Positions 23,200-32,800 of a DNA stretch of 64,000 bases are shown here, one piece after another. The position numbers were made by a program, and so were the translations under genes. The notes under the pieces were generated by a model, which saw only the letters and a program-made list of their open reading frames with translations, made no database searches and was not told the DNA's origin. This DNA is from Dipteris shenzhenensis (lineage: Eukaryota; Polypodiophyta; Polypodiopsida; Gleicheniales): the NCBI GenBank assembly GCA_047967505.1, contig CM106541.1. One strand, written 5' to 3'. The first letter of the stretch is position 1; each line of letters starts with the position of its first letter.

Positions 23200-26100
23200 A
23201 TGGCGACGGAGGAGCTCCAGCAGCAGCGACAATGGAAGGCAGCCCAGTCCATCGCCGTTTCCGTCGATCTCATCTGCTCTGCCAAGGCCCAGCTTCGTTT
23301 GCTAGCCTCCGTCGATCGCCACCCTTGCCTCTCCGCCCCAGGTCCCGCTCTCACTCGCGCCATCCACAGGTACCTCCGTTCGCTCGTTGCTCGCATCCAT
23401 CCACCGTGCATTTCAATTCTTCCAAGCTCATGCGATCGTCGTCTCTACCTTCTGTGGACTAGAACCAAGTCGTCTTGAATTCGCCGGCTTGCACGAGTTC
23501 CTTAGATCGCCAATTAGATCGAATTTCGTCCCCGCAAACTTTGCAATTTCCCGCCTGCAAACTTAATTTTCCTCGGAGGAAAATTGGCTCTTGCTTTGTG
23601 TCTTAATTCCTTACGTTTCCCTGCCTTTCCTAGCCGTTTGAATCTTTCAGCACTCCTCGTCTCCAGCTTTCGTATCGGGTGTAGAGAAGGTCAATATGTG
23701 TGAACCGGTCGGGATATTGATTGCAAACTGCAAGCAGTACTAAACCAGTAACCGCAGGTACGAGAATTGTTGGCTCCCCTTGCTCGCCGAGCATGGCCCC
23801 TGCACCGGCACAGGACTTCCGCTTATTCCGCCTTTGGACTGCGCTTGGATTTGGCATTGCCACAAGCTCAATCCAGTGAGTTGAATTATGCCTTGATAAC
23901 TTCGTTACAACGGCACTTGTAATTACGTTATAGTGATTCTGATGCAACTGCCTCGTCTGCAGGTCCAGTACATTAAGGATTGTAAGTCTCACTACGGCAA
24001 GCTCCTTGACGTGCCTCTCATCCCTAGCGTTGATGACGATGAGGCTGCGAAATTCACACAGCAATTGTGGGATTCTCAATATCCCCAAGAGGGATACGAT
24101 CGAATCTTCGAGAATGCGCCCTCACGGCCTGTTGACTTGATTTCGGGGCAAATTCCAAAATTTGGTGATGGAGGTTCGAGGAAGATAAATTACAATCTAG
24201 AGGAGGCTGTTGCGAGGCAACGATCGTTTTACTATCAGGTATTACCCCCCCACACCTGACTTACAGCCTGTGGAACAGACTTGATGAGACAGACCTCACC
24301 AAGACTGCATTTCGCATCACTTTGGCAGGTTTCGAGGACACACATGGGAGATGAAAGCTTCCTCAATGTTGCTTTACAGCGATATAAAGGCTATCTTTAT
24401 TTATTCAAGCTATCGAATCTTAAAGTCTTCTTGGTGCCCACTTATGATATCGACTTGATGTGGCATTCACATCAAAGTAGTCCCGGGGCTTACAGAAAAG
24501 ACATGCTTGAGCTGCTTGGAAAGATGCTCAATCATGATGACACGGATTCAGACAGAACGGAAGGTAAGAAATTGGACGTGGGTTTCAATCAAACTCGAGA
24601 ATATTGGCAGCAGAACTTTGGGACTCTGTATGAAAGAGCTGGAGTTATGTACAGGGGAGAGCCCCCAAACCCCTTACCTCCCTTTATCCACACAGAGGAC
24701 GTTTACGCAGCAGGGATGGCAACTGAGGCTCTGCTTGAACAACCATATATGGAGCTTGGAACTCGAAAGACCATGCAAGTAGGTGGCTGGCATTCATGTC
24801 TATGTCTCTGTTGAGATTGGACTTAAAAACTGACAAGAGACTTGTCTTCTTGTAGGTCTTTGTGGCAGTAATTGGGGCCAAAAATGTGCCCGTGCCCTCC
24901 AGGCACAAGGGCAGTCTAGCAGTGCAGTTACTGTTTCAGAAAAAGTGCGGTGGTCTCAGAATAAAGACACCCTGGGTCGAAGCATCCTCAAATCCTGAGT
25001 GGAGATGTTTTTGGAGTTTTCAATGTGAAAGCTCTACTGAAGGTTTGCGGTTAGAGCTTCGGTCACAGACTTGGAACTGCCTCAACTTCCTTTCAGGGTC
25101 TAAAGTTGTTGGTGATGTGGTGGTTTTATGGCAAACTCTTCTGAGCTCACCCTCTCTCTCATGGGATGGATGGATTCCCTTATGTATGAGATCAAAAACT
25201 TCTCTTGATTTCAAGCCTGCTTCCTTGCAGATCTCTGTCTCAATAACCCCCCCTGTCAGTGCACCATACTTGCTTCGAATGGGTAAATCTCTTCTGACAG
25301 ACGATGAAAAACACATAATTTCATGCACACCTGGGTATTGGCTCAGCAGGACTGTTTTTGACCATGCCAACAGGGAAGCATTTATCATTCGTACATGGTA
25401 AGCTTTATCTGCTTTCTTTCATACGATGGAAGACTTGGTTTACTTTCCTTCATAGCTTTCAACCTTGTTATTGCTTGTGCTTGTTGTTCCACTAAATTCC
25501 CCATGGATTTTTGGAATGTATCAGTGGGATTCGTGGAGCAAACATATATTCCCCATCCATGATTCAAGTTCATCAGGGCACTTGGAAGCACAGTACTGCT
25601 ACCTCAGAGAAGGGCGTCATCTCTGGTAGGAGCAACTTCTGACATCTCAACATTAATAATAAGATCCATATTTAAACGTAGTATGGCTTTGTTGGTCTTC
25701 TGCGGCTTGCAACGGGCTGCTCATACTATTCATAGGAGGTGGTTGTCTGCCATCTGATCCACTTTCTGGAGGTACTGTGCTAACCATGTCATGCCTAGAA
25801 TTTCCAGCAAAGTGGCTTCCTGGGAAAAATGAAGGTCGTAGTCTCTTTCACTGCCATAAAGCTAGTGATGAAACGTTTGTGTATGTTCTTACCCTCAGTC
25901 CAGGCTAGTGGTGCAAGACTTCCTACCCATACTTTCCATTCCGGCAGTGATTTGCTATACTCTCTGACGACAAGGTGACTCTGGATCTTCATTTTCCTAA
26001 GTGGATAGCTGGACTCGTCAAGCTGTCTGGTCTGCTGGAAGTTGGGGATTGGCAATCAGCTAGCCATCTTGAGGTCAACCTTCTGAGTTGGCGAACTACA

Positions 26101-27343
26101 GTACTTAATTAAATCACGGAGCTTCCTCAATTTGAGAGGAACTGCCTCGTTCAGTTTTGATGTAGACTATGAGAGCTGTACTTTGATGCCATGTTGGAAA
26201 ACACAGTAGCAGAATTCTTTGATACCATGTGGGAATTGACCACGACAAACCAACGGCCCCAAAATGAAGCACAGTGAAAATGCTTTTTCTTCGTGGGACA
26301 GCTCATACGATGAAAGCCTCTTTCTGGTCCACATGGGCAGCACATGAGCTGTCATGTGGACAGCACAAGAGACCTTGTGTAGGAGAGATGGCGGGGGCAT
26401 GTAGCCCTGGATCTGGCCTGGCAAGACAGAACGTCAGAACAGGTGTATGGGCTGGAACAGGCCCCGAATAGAGGTGCACAGGTGGTGCTGACATCACCAA
26501 GCATACGGAGCAAGGTACAAGGCTGTTCAGACCTGGGACAGGTGGTGCTGACATCTGCAACTGTACGGAGCAGGGTACAAGGCTGTACGGGGCTGGATGA
26601 GGCCTGTTGGAGCAGCAAAGGAGGCTGCTATGAGGCAGGGACCTGCCTTTGTATAGGGCTGGGCCCTTGCCTTGATTGGAGGGCCAAGCCCCTAGAAGAG
26701 TGGGCCATAAAGGCCCCGGTTTGTGAGCCCTAATAGGGCTGGACCACCAGCCACAGACTGGTTGGTCAGTCTGGTCGGCCAGAATGGGGCTGGCTGGTCC
26801 GTTTTTGTCAGGGGGGCCTATAAAAGGAGGGTCTCGAGGCCCTCATTTGATATCTTCTGGAGGAGCAAACCTGCAGCGGACAGGAGGAGCAGTTAAGGCA
26901 TTCTTGGACCTAGTCCCAGAAGGTGAAGAAGACCTACAGAGAGCTGCAGACTGAGCTAGCAAGGTGCTGCCCACCTAGGCTGATTCACAGGCACTAAGGT
27001 GGAGAAGGACACTCTAGACAGAGAGTCTACATTTGCTTGAGGTGGAGCACGCGGACTCAGAGATCTAGAAGTGCTTGACATCTAGTAGGAGAACCTGTTG
27101 GTATTGTATCCTGTCCTACTTTGTGGACAGACGGAAATATAAAATGTTGCTTCTATATTTGTCTCTGAGCATTGTCTATTTACTGGGTTGCACATCTATG
27201 CACATTAAGTAAAGAAGTTTGTGATTCCACACCCTTACACCACACTGTGAGAGCTCCTGGGCAATACTATCAGTCTTCCGCTGTGCATACCTTCTGTTGG
27301 GTAATTTCTAACAGGTATAAGCTAACCCTGGTGAGCTAGGGAC

Positions 27344-27400
<57 letters not shown>

Positions 27401-30400
27401 ATTCATGTTTTCATGATCTCTCATATCAAATTTTATGCTTGTGAAAAACACATGTTACTCTTCAAGATTGCAAAATCACTGGTTATTTATTCATGATTGA
27501 CAGCTAGGAAATTGGGTAGTGCAAAACAGCTTCTGGAGAGTAGTGACCGCAAATTCACTACTATGAGGAAGTGGAGTATGTTTGAAAATGCAGCACTTCT
27601 TGTTGTCACAAAAAATGCTGAGGATCCAAAGTGGGTTCTGCATCCTGACGTTCAGTTTACCGGCAATATCGGCTATCCAGTAAGCCATGCTCTGGCTTTA
27701 TGTACCAATTTTCTTTATCCTGAACATCAGCTGGACATTTTACTGTGTTATCATGGCCTATGAGAAATCCTAGTGATATTCGATATGTGGCTTTTGAAAG
27801 CATGAAAGACATTGTGATCTGGGCATATGTGCTGACTGGTGAGTGTGGCTTTTCACAGGTGAGACTATTGTGTGGTAGAAAGCTACAGTATGAACAAGCA
27901 GGTGCCACAATGGATGATGAGGCAGGGTTTATAACTCTCATTCGGTATAGTACGGATGCTTGCCTTGGCAAGGCCACTGCTATTTTCAATTGGAAATCAG
28001 GTGCCATAGAGGTACTTGTACTGCTGACCTTAAAAATGGCTTTTTTGTTTCGGGTGGGTAAAGATTAGAGCCATGAATTCCAGCTCAAAGGTGAAACATT
28101 ATCCCTGTTAAATAAAATTATAGCTTATAAAATCTGATGTGCAGGTCTCACCAGAAGAGAGTATAATGTTTGTCTTGCTACTTTCTGCAACTATATCAGC
28201 ATCCGTTTTAGATATGCAAGGAGTGCAAAGGGCGGGGAAGAAAAAACATTCTGCAAAAATAACCAGAAGGTTTACCAGCACAGATGAATGGGGTAAGTTG
28301 CAATCTAATAATCTTTTTGTTATCCCTTTGACAATAAGAATTCAGAAGTCAGGAAGGAACTTATTCTGTTTGAAATCAGCCCATGTTAATATCAAAATTT
28401 GCACAGCCAGGTTTTCAAGAAATCTAAACAGGCTGACCTGATTTTTCACCAAGATTAATTGTATGCCACAATTGAGTATATGCAATGACACAGTAATTGG
28501 TGTGTTTTGTAATGGTAGTCTTAGATCAGGGGGTGGCGTAGTGGGCAGTCTACCTCTGCAAAGTCTATCCATGAATTTATGACATTTGCAACTGTCCTCC
28601 ATGTTCTTTTGCCGTCAGGTTTTCACTCAAAGAGCAAATAACTTTTCTTGGTCTGCTGGTGCTTTGCAGAATTCAACTGTATTCGACCGATGCAGTTTCT
28701 GTGTGTTTATTATTTCTCAATTCTCGTTTTTTCAATCTGAACACTTGACATGTTCAAGTACCATCATTTTGCTCCTCAAGGATCACAGAAAGAGAGAAAA
28801 ATTTTTTGGCATTGCTTTTGTTTTTCTTTATCTTCTCCCCCCTTTGACATTCTTGCTCACTTTCTTCAAATAAGTTTTCCTGTGGCTCGTTTTTAAAAAG
28901 GCATTCTTGCTTTCTTCTCTTTTTTGTCAGAAGTTCTTGATTTTATCATCTGTTCCATTTTTTAATATTTCTTTACTTCCTTCTTCATTTTCTGTTTTAC
29001 GTCTCTTACTCTGTCTTTTTATTGTGTCTTTTTCAGAGCTTTCTCTGTCTTATCATTACTATCACTATTCTTGCTCTATTCTCTTATTTTGTTTGTTTAC
29101 ATAGGTTTATTTCATGTTTCTGTTTTCTTCAATTTCTACTTGTGTTTCTTATTTAGTTGTTGTATTGAATTCTTTTTTCGTCCCTTTCTTTCTAGCTTTT
29201 GCTCGTTCTCTGTGTGTGTGTGTGTGTTTATCCTGTTACTTTTTAATTCAACATTTCTTTTGGTTTGATTTGTCACTTCAGATTTATTTAGTTGTTTGAT
29301 CTTAACAGATCTATAGGGTTGCCTCTCATATTTGTTCAATTGACATCATCATCAAGCTATTAAACTCTTCACCAGGATTGTCCTTCAAATTACATATATG
29401 CTTTGGCTCATGATGACATGTGCTTTTACTTGGCATCTCTTCAAAATTAACATTCTGACTATCAAACATCTCTCTGATTATCAGATCATACAAACGATAT
29501 GCTTTTTTCTCATCAGAATACACAATCAATATGCATTTCTTTCTTATTTGAGCCAAATTTTCCTCTTTTGTCCTTACAGATTTGAGCATATGCTGTTGAA
29601 CCAAATCCATGGAGATGTCTCACTATGGATTTGATTTACATCCATGCCTCCTGGTCTGACACCTTTGAGTGTAGTGCTTTTGTCTTGACTAATGATATCA
29701 TGAATGCAAAAAAATGCTCTAGATTGCTTATATAGTGTTGTCTTATAGTGCTTGGTGTTGAAACCAACTTCCAACCTTGTGGGAATTTGAATCTCTTTCC
29801 TCTGTTTTGATGTTGTATTTGAGGGGGTCTAAATGGCTCTTTCGGGATTTCAAATGTTCTTTTCAAAATTCTAATGAAGGCGGGAATTCTGAAACTAACC
29901 TATTTGGGTTAGGACTACTTGTTGGCCTTATTGAGCCTCCTTAACCTGCTGAACCATTTGCTTTGTAATTTTCACTAATATTGTACTTTTTCTATCAAAT
30001 CAGTTTGATCTAGGTGGCCGTCTTCCCTTTTTTACCATGCCAACTTGTGTAGCCTAGAATAGCTTCTGCCTACGTAAAATAGCTACATGCTTTGCCCTTA
30101 GCAAGGTGGTAGCAGAAAAATTACAAAATATTGTACTTTTTCTATCAAATCAGTTTAATCTAGGTGGATGTCTTCCCTTTTTTACCATGCCAACTTGTGC
30201 AGCCTAGAAGAGCTGAAGCTAAATCAGGTCTGCCCACATAAAATAGCTACATGCTTTGCCCTTAGCAAGGTGGTAGCAGAATCCCTTTCAGTTGGTTCAT
30301 TGGCGTAAGAATAGAATGCAGTCTCCCATAGTTGCGTAATCTGTATTTTGGTTGGATGTTGACTGATGCAATTTGAATGCAGCTTTGTGCTTACCATATA

Positions 30401-30991
30401 CCAAGCTATGTATGACCTCTACAAATGTGGGTAAATCTGATGGTCAACTCTTTTTGTGTCTAGGTTGAACCTACTAATTTTTTAGCGTTTTCATGCCAGT
30501 TCCTGATTTGGTTCTTGTTTTGTGGGGCCTTCCCGATAGGTTCTGTTATCTTTGATGGGTGCAGCTCCTCATGTTCAAATAGCATGCTACAATATTATCC
30601 CTGGTATAGCATGAGCTCAATCCTTTGGACACAAACTTGTGGTGGAAGATCAGAATGCAGTGATCTTGGAAGTGGATGTGGTGGATGTGGAGGTGGTGGA
30701 TGTGGATCGGGGTGTGGGAATAGGAAAAAATCTCAAAGCAGTGGTAGTGGTCAAGGTGGCTGTGGAGGAGGTTGTGGAGGCAGCTGTGGGAATGGGAATA
30801 AAGTTTGGACACGAACTTGTGGTGGAAGATCAGAATGCAGTGCTCTTGGAAGTGGATGTGGAGGATGTGGAGGTGGTGGATGTGGATCGGGGTGTGGGAA
30901 TAGGAATAAATCTCAAAGCAGTGGTAGTGGTCAAGGTGGCTGTGGAGGAGGAGGTTGTGGAGGGAGCTGTGGGAATGGGAATAAAGTTTGA
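23200..30991 (+). CDS. Glycine-rich domain-containing protein (GRDP, DUF1399 family)
   Basis: A spliced gene. Exons by reading: 23200-23369, 23758-23875, 23963-24238, 24329-24778, 24856-25397, 25525-25625, (optional 25736-25903), 27504-27679, 27859-28011, 28145-28292, 30540-30991. All phases join; the product is 861 residues, or 917 with the optional exon. The start ATG (ATGGCGACGG) opens a frame that runs straight into the family's conserved N-terminus (SIAVSVDLICSAKAQL, about residues 17-32). The N-terminal half carries the paired DUF1399 motifs PLDCAWIWHCHKLNP (82-96) and VPTYDIDLMWHSHQ (224-237). A C2-like beta domain (GAKNVPVPSRHKG...SSNPEWRCFW) starts near residue 339. GRKLQYE, LGKATAIFNWKSG and SPEESIMFVLLLSATIS follow, and the tail is Gly/Cys-rich. 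Arabidopsis GRDP1/2 act in stress and auxin-related growth; the biochemical role is not settled. Introns 6 and 9 are enlarged by repeats. Confidence 0.88.
25736..25903 (+). CDS. GRDP optional exon with transposon at its donor
   Basis: The frame begins after an acceptor (ACTATTCATAG) and reads GGGCLPSDPLSGG, LEFPAKWLPGKNEGRSLFHC and ETFVYVLTLSP before CAG. It is protein-like, in phase with both neighbouring exons, and 168 nt long, so including or skipping it keeps the frame. The retroelement remnant starts directly at its 3' end: CAG is followed by GCTAGT instead of GT. Sequence on the far side of the LTR begins GGTATAAG, which would restore CAG|GTATAAG. A non-canonical GC donor (CAG|GCTAGT) is also possible. 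Exon identity is inferred from phase and composition. Confidence 0.6.
25904..26227 (-). mobile_element. Internal remnant of LTR element in GRDP intron
   Basis: On the minus strand the LTR end CAATTCCCACA is followed at once by TGGTATCAAAG, a variant initiator-Met primer-binding site (26217-26227). Next comes a leader with ATGGCATCAAAG (MASKYSSHSLHQN), and a longer frame at 26055-25795 (PLRKMKIQSHLVVREYSKSL) that may be the start of gag. The remaining internal part and the 3' LTR are missing, so this is a deletion derivative. Confidence 0.55.
26228..27313 (-). mobile_element. LTR inside GRDP intron
   Basis: The 1086-bp segment has TGTGGGAATT at one end and ATTTCTAACA at the other (TG..CA on both strands). 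The minus orientation is favoured by the primer-binding site abutting 26228. Against this, the plus strand has a neat TATA box (CCTATAAAAGG, about 26817-26827) after a GC-rich U3-like part with short internal repeats (GTACGGAGC(A)AGGTACAAGGCTGT at 26505 and 26563), so orientation is not settled. The flanks carry no intact 5-bp target duplication because the other end is deleted. Confidence 0.7.
27339..27398. repeat. (GT)n-(GA)n microsatellite in GRDP intron
   Basis: About 11 GT units then about 18 GA units. It lies 26 bp right of the LTR and 105 bp before exon start 27504. Confidence 0.95.
29980..30285. repeat. Tandem duplication in last GRDP intron, about 147-bp period
   Basis: Copies start at about 29980 and 30127 with ATATTGTACTTTTTCTATCA and end with AGCAAGGTGGTAGCAGAA. 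The second copy has a small insertion (GAAGCTAAATCAGG). The host intron (28293-30539) is T/C-rich and is otherwise featureless apart from a short GT run near 29215. Confidence 0.9.
30625..30990 (+). repeat. 180-bp coding tandem repeat, Gly/Cys-rich
   Basis: Within the last GRDP exon the unit 30625-30804 is repeated at 30805-30990. Each unit encodes about 60 residues: WT(Q/R)TCGGRSECS, LGSGCGGCGGGGCGSGCGN, a KSQSSGSGQGG linker, CGGSCGNGNKV. The two units differ by a handful of substitutions and one extra GGA-type codon. A third, partial and diverged unit continues past the stop. The duplication doubled the Cys-rich tail of the protein. Confidence 0.95.
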
Positions 30992-31860
30992 AGCAGTGGT
31001 AGCGTTCATGGGGCTTGTGGAGGGGGCTGTGGAAGTGGCTGTGGAGCTGAAAGATAGTTTGAAAAACATTGTACAGGTTCGCTCTTCCAGTGAACACACA
31101 TCCAGGTCCCCTTGTGGTGGGGGACTGTGGAATTGGCTGTGGAGCTGAAAGATAGTTTGAAAAACATTGTACAGGTTCGCTCTTCCAATACACACACATC
31201 CAGGTCCCCTGGTTTCAGATTTTATCAATTAGTGAGGACCTCGATTCTGGAATCAACTATAAATGCCTAGGAGGCATGAAAGTGTTATTAGCTTTCACTA
31301 AAAATGTACTAATTTGCCAGGAATTACGTATCTTCTGATTCAGTCACATTTTCATCACTCTTACATTGATCAATATAAACTCCATTACAAGCTCAAATTG
31401 TTCTGATGGTAACAAATCCTCCCTCGTGTATTTGCCATATCTTGATTGTAGACACTTACCATGCAAAGTGGGATAACAAATGAATTCACTGAAACTTCCA
31501 TTCTTCCATTGCAAGTAGCCAATGTCCACGTCATTGGCATTCACAAGTCACACACATTGCATCATGTGTCCTAATCCAATTGACGAATTCCACTCCAACT
31601 CCTAGCCTCCCTTTTATACCCTTGCGCCCTCTGCCTCTTCCCTTTTCCTCTCCAATCCAAAGAAAAATTCTCTCAAAATTTTCCTCCCAAAAACTGCATG
31701 GGGCTCAAGAGTTTTTACATGCAATTCATCAAGTACCGTGCTTTTAAACAAACAAAAGAAAACTGTGCTTTTTCTAAGAAATGACATGCACTAATCTTGA
31801 CAAGCAGTTGCAGTGAGACTACTTTTGATTAGTTTAGTGCTAGCCCAAACAACTTGTTTT
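30992..31860 (+). other. GRDP 3' region with 98-bp duplication
   Basis: After the TGA at 30989-30991 the same frame stays open for 22 more Gly/Cys-rich codons (SSGSVHGACGGGCGSGCGAE) to TAG at about 31054. A segment starting GGCTGTGGAGCTGAAAGATAG is duplicated at 31037-31134 and 31135-31205. I could not place the polyadenylation site. The remainder to 31860 has no further feature. Confidence 0.6.
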
Positions 31861-31985
31861 GTTTGGAATCGTTAGAAGATTTGGATGTAGTAAAACAAGT
31901 TTCTAGAATCTTTTAATCAAAATCTTGACAACTGATTCTAGAAACTTGTTTGCACTAGATCCAAATCTCCTAAAACAATCCCAAA
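31861..31985. repeat. Near-perfect hairpin, 50-bp arms
   Basis: Left arm 31861-31910 and right arm 31934-31985 are inverted copies (core CAAGTTTCTAGAATC / GATTCTAGAAACTTG plus the ATTTGGAT(G/C)TAGT block) around a 23-bp loop. The layout fits a small MITE or a foldback. No target duplication is evident. Confidence 0.75.
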
Positions 31986-32656
31986 TAATGAATTTGACTT
32001 TCCTTATTGGACTGTTGGAAAAGAAAGGGGTGAAGGGGAAAAGGGGTGGGGAGGAAATGTTACGGCTGGAAAGTACAGTTGCCAAGTCAGGACTCTCCCT
32101 TCACTAGATATAATGGGGTAACTAACCCGATTCTATGACAATTACAATTTCATGTTATGTGCTTCCATGTTGCTTGGCAGGTTTCCCCAAATTTGTCTAG
32201 TATTCTTATTTGTATGAGCATAGCATACATATCCTTGGTGTGGCTAGGGTATGTTGGTGTAAAGGGACAAATAAGCTAAGTTAGTGGGGTGCAAGCTAGC
32301 AAGAGCTAGAAAGGAGGACCTTGGAGGAATTCCCCTTGTGCCAAACGTGTTGATACCCTTGAAGCCTTTGCTGCTACCTACGAATTGCAGATAACAAATG
32401 AATTTGTTTGCTTGGATGTGCGTTCAGTTTGTCTATGCTTTGGGCTTTGTGAGGCAAAGTGATGTTTCTAGATAGCCTAATGAAGACCTTGGAGGAGCAC
32501 CCCTTGTACTAATCATGTCGATGCTCTTGAAGTCTTTGTTAGCATTGCCTTGCAGGCAGTGATTTTCCTTTAAAATTTTTTTTAAAGTGTTCCTTCAGTT
32601 ATTTTAGGCTACATTTTGCCACTCATGCAATAGCCATACTCCATTCTATTTTGAGT

Positions 32657-32698
<42 letters not shown>

Positions 32699-32800
32699 AG
32701 GGCAATGCTCACGAGTACTTGTACTCACTTGTTGCTTTCTCACTGTTACCTACAAATTGCAGCTAACATATGATTTTGTTTGCTGAGTTCATTTGTGGTT
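31986..32800. other. Unassigned sequence with (TC)n
   Basis: A (TC)n microsatellite runs at about 32656-32697. A reiterated phrase (ACCTTGGAGGA..CCCCTTGT.C.AA..GT) occurs near 32320 and 32489, and TACC(T)AC(A/G)AATTGCAG(A/C)TAACA near 32376 and 32748, suggesting an old tandem duplication of roughly 170-370 bp. Confidence 0.5.

Noticed and set aside
22899-23411. 170-codon minus-strand ORF over the GRDP start
   Set aside because: It reads through a GT microsatellite and GRDP exon 1 in antisense, with no motif.
24281-24328. Upstream extension of GRDP exon 4 (MMRQTSPRLHFASL)
   Set aside because: This is intron sequence; the TTTGGCAG acceptor at 24328 and the family alignment start the exon at VSRTHMGDE.
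30546-31228. Long minus-strand and alternative-frame ORFs over the GRDP last exon
   Set aside because: They are His/Ser/Val-rich mirrors of the Gly/Cys repeat codons and share its 180-bp period; only the plus frame fits the GRDP family and splice phase.
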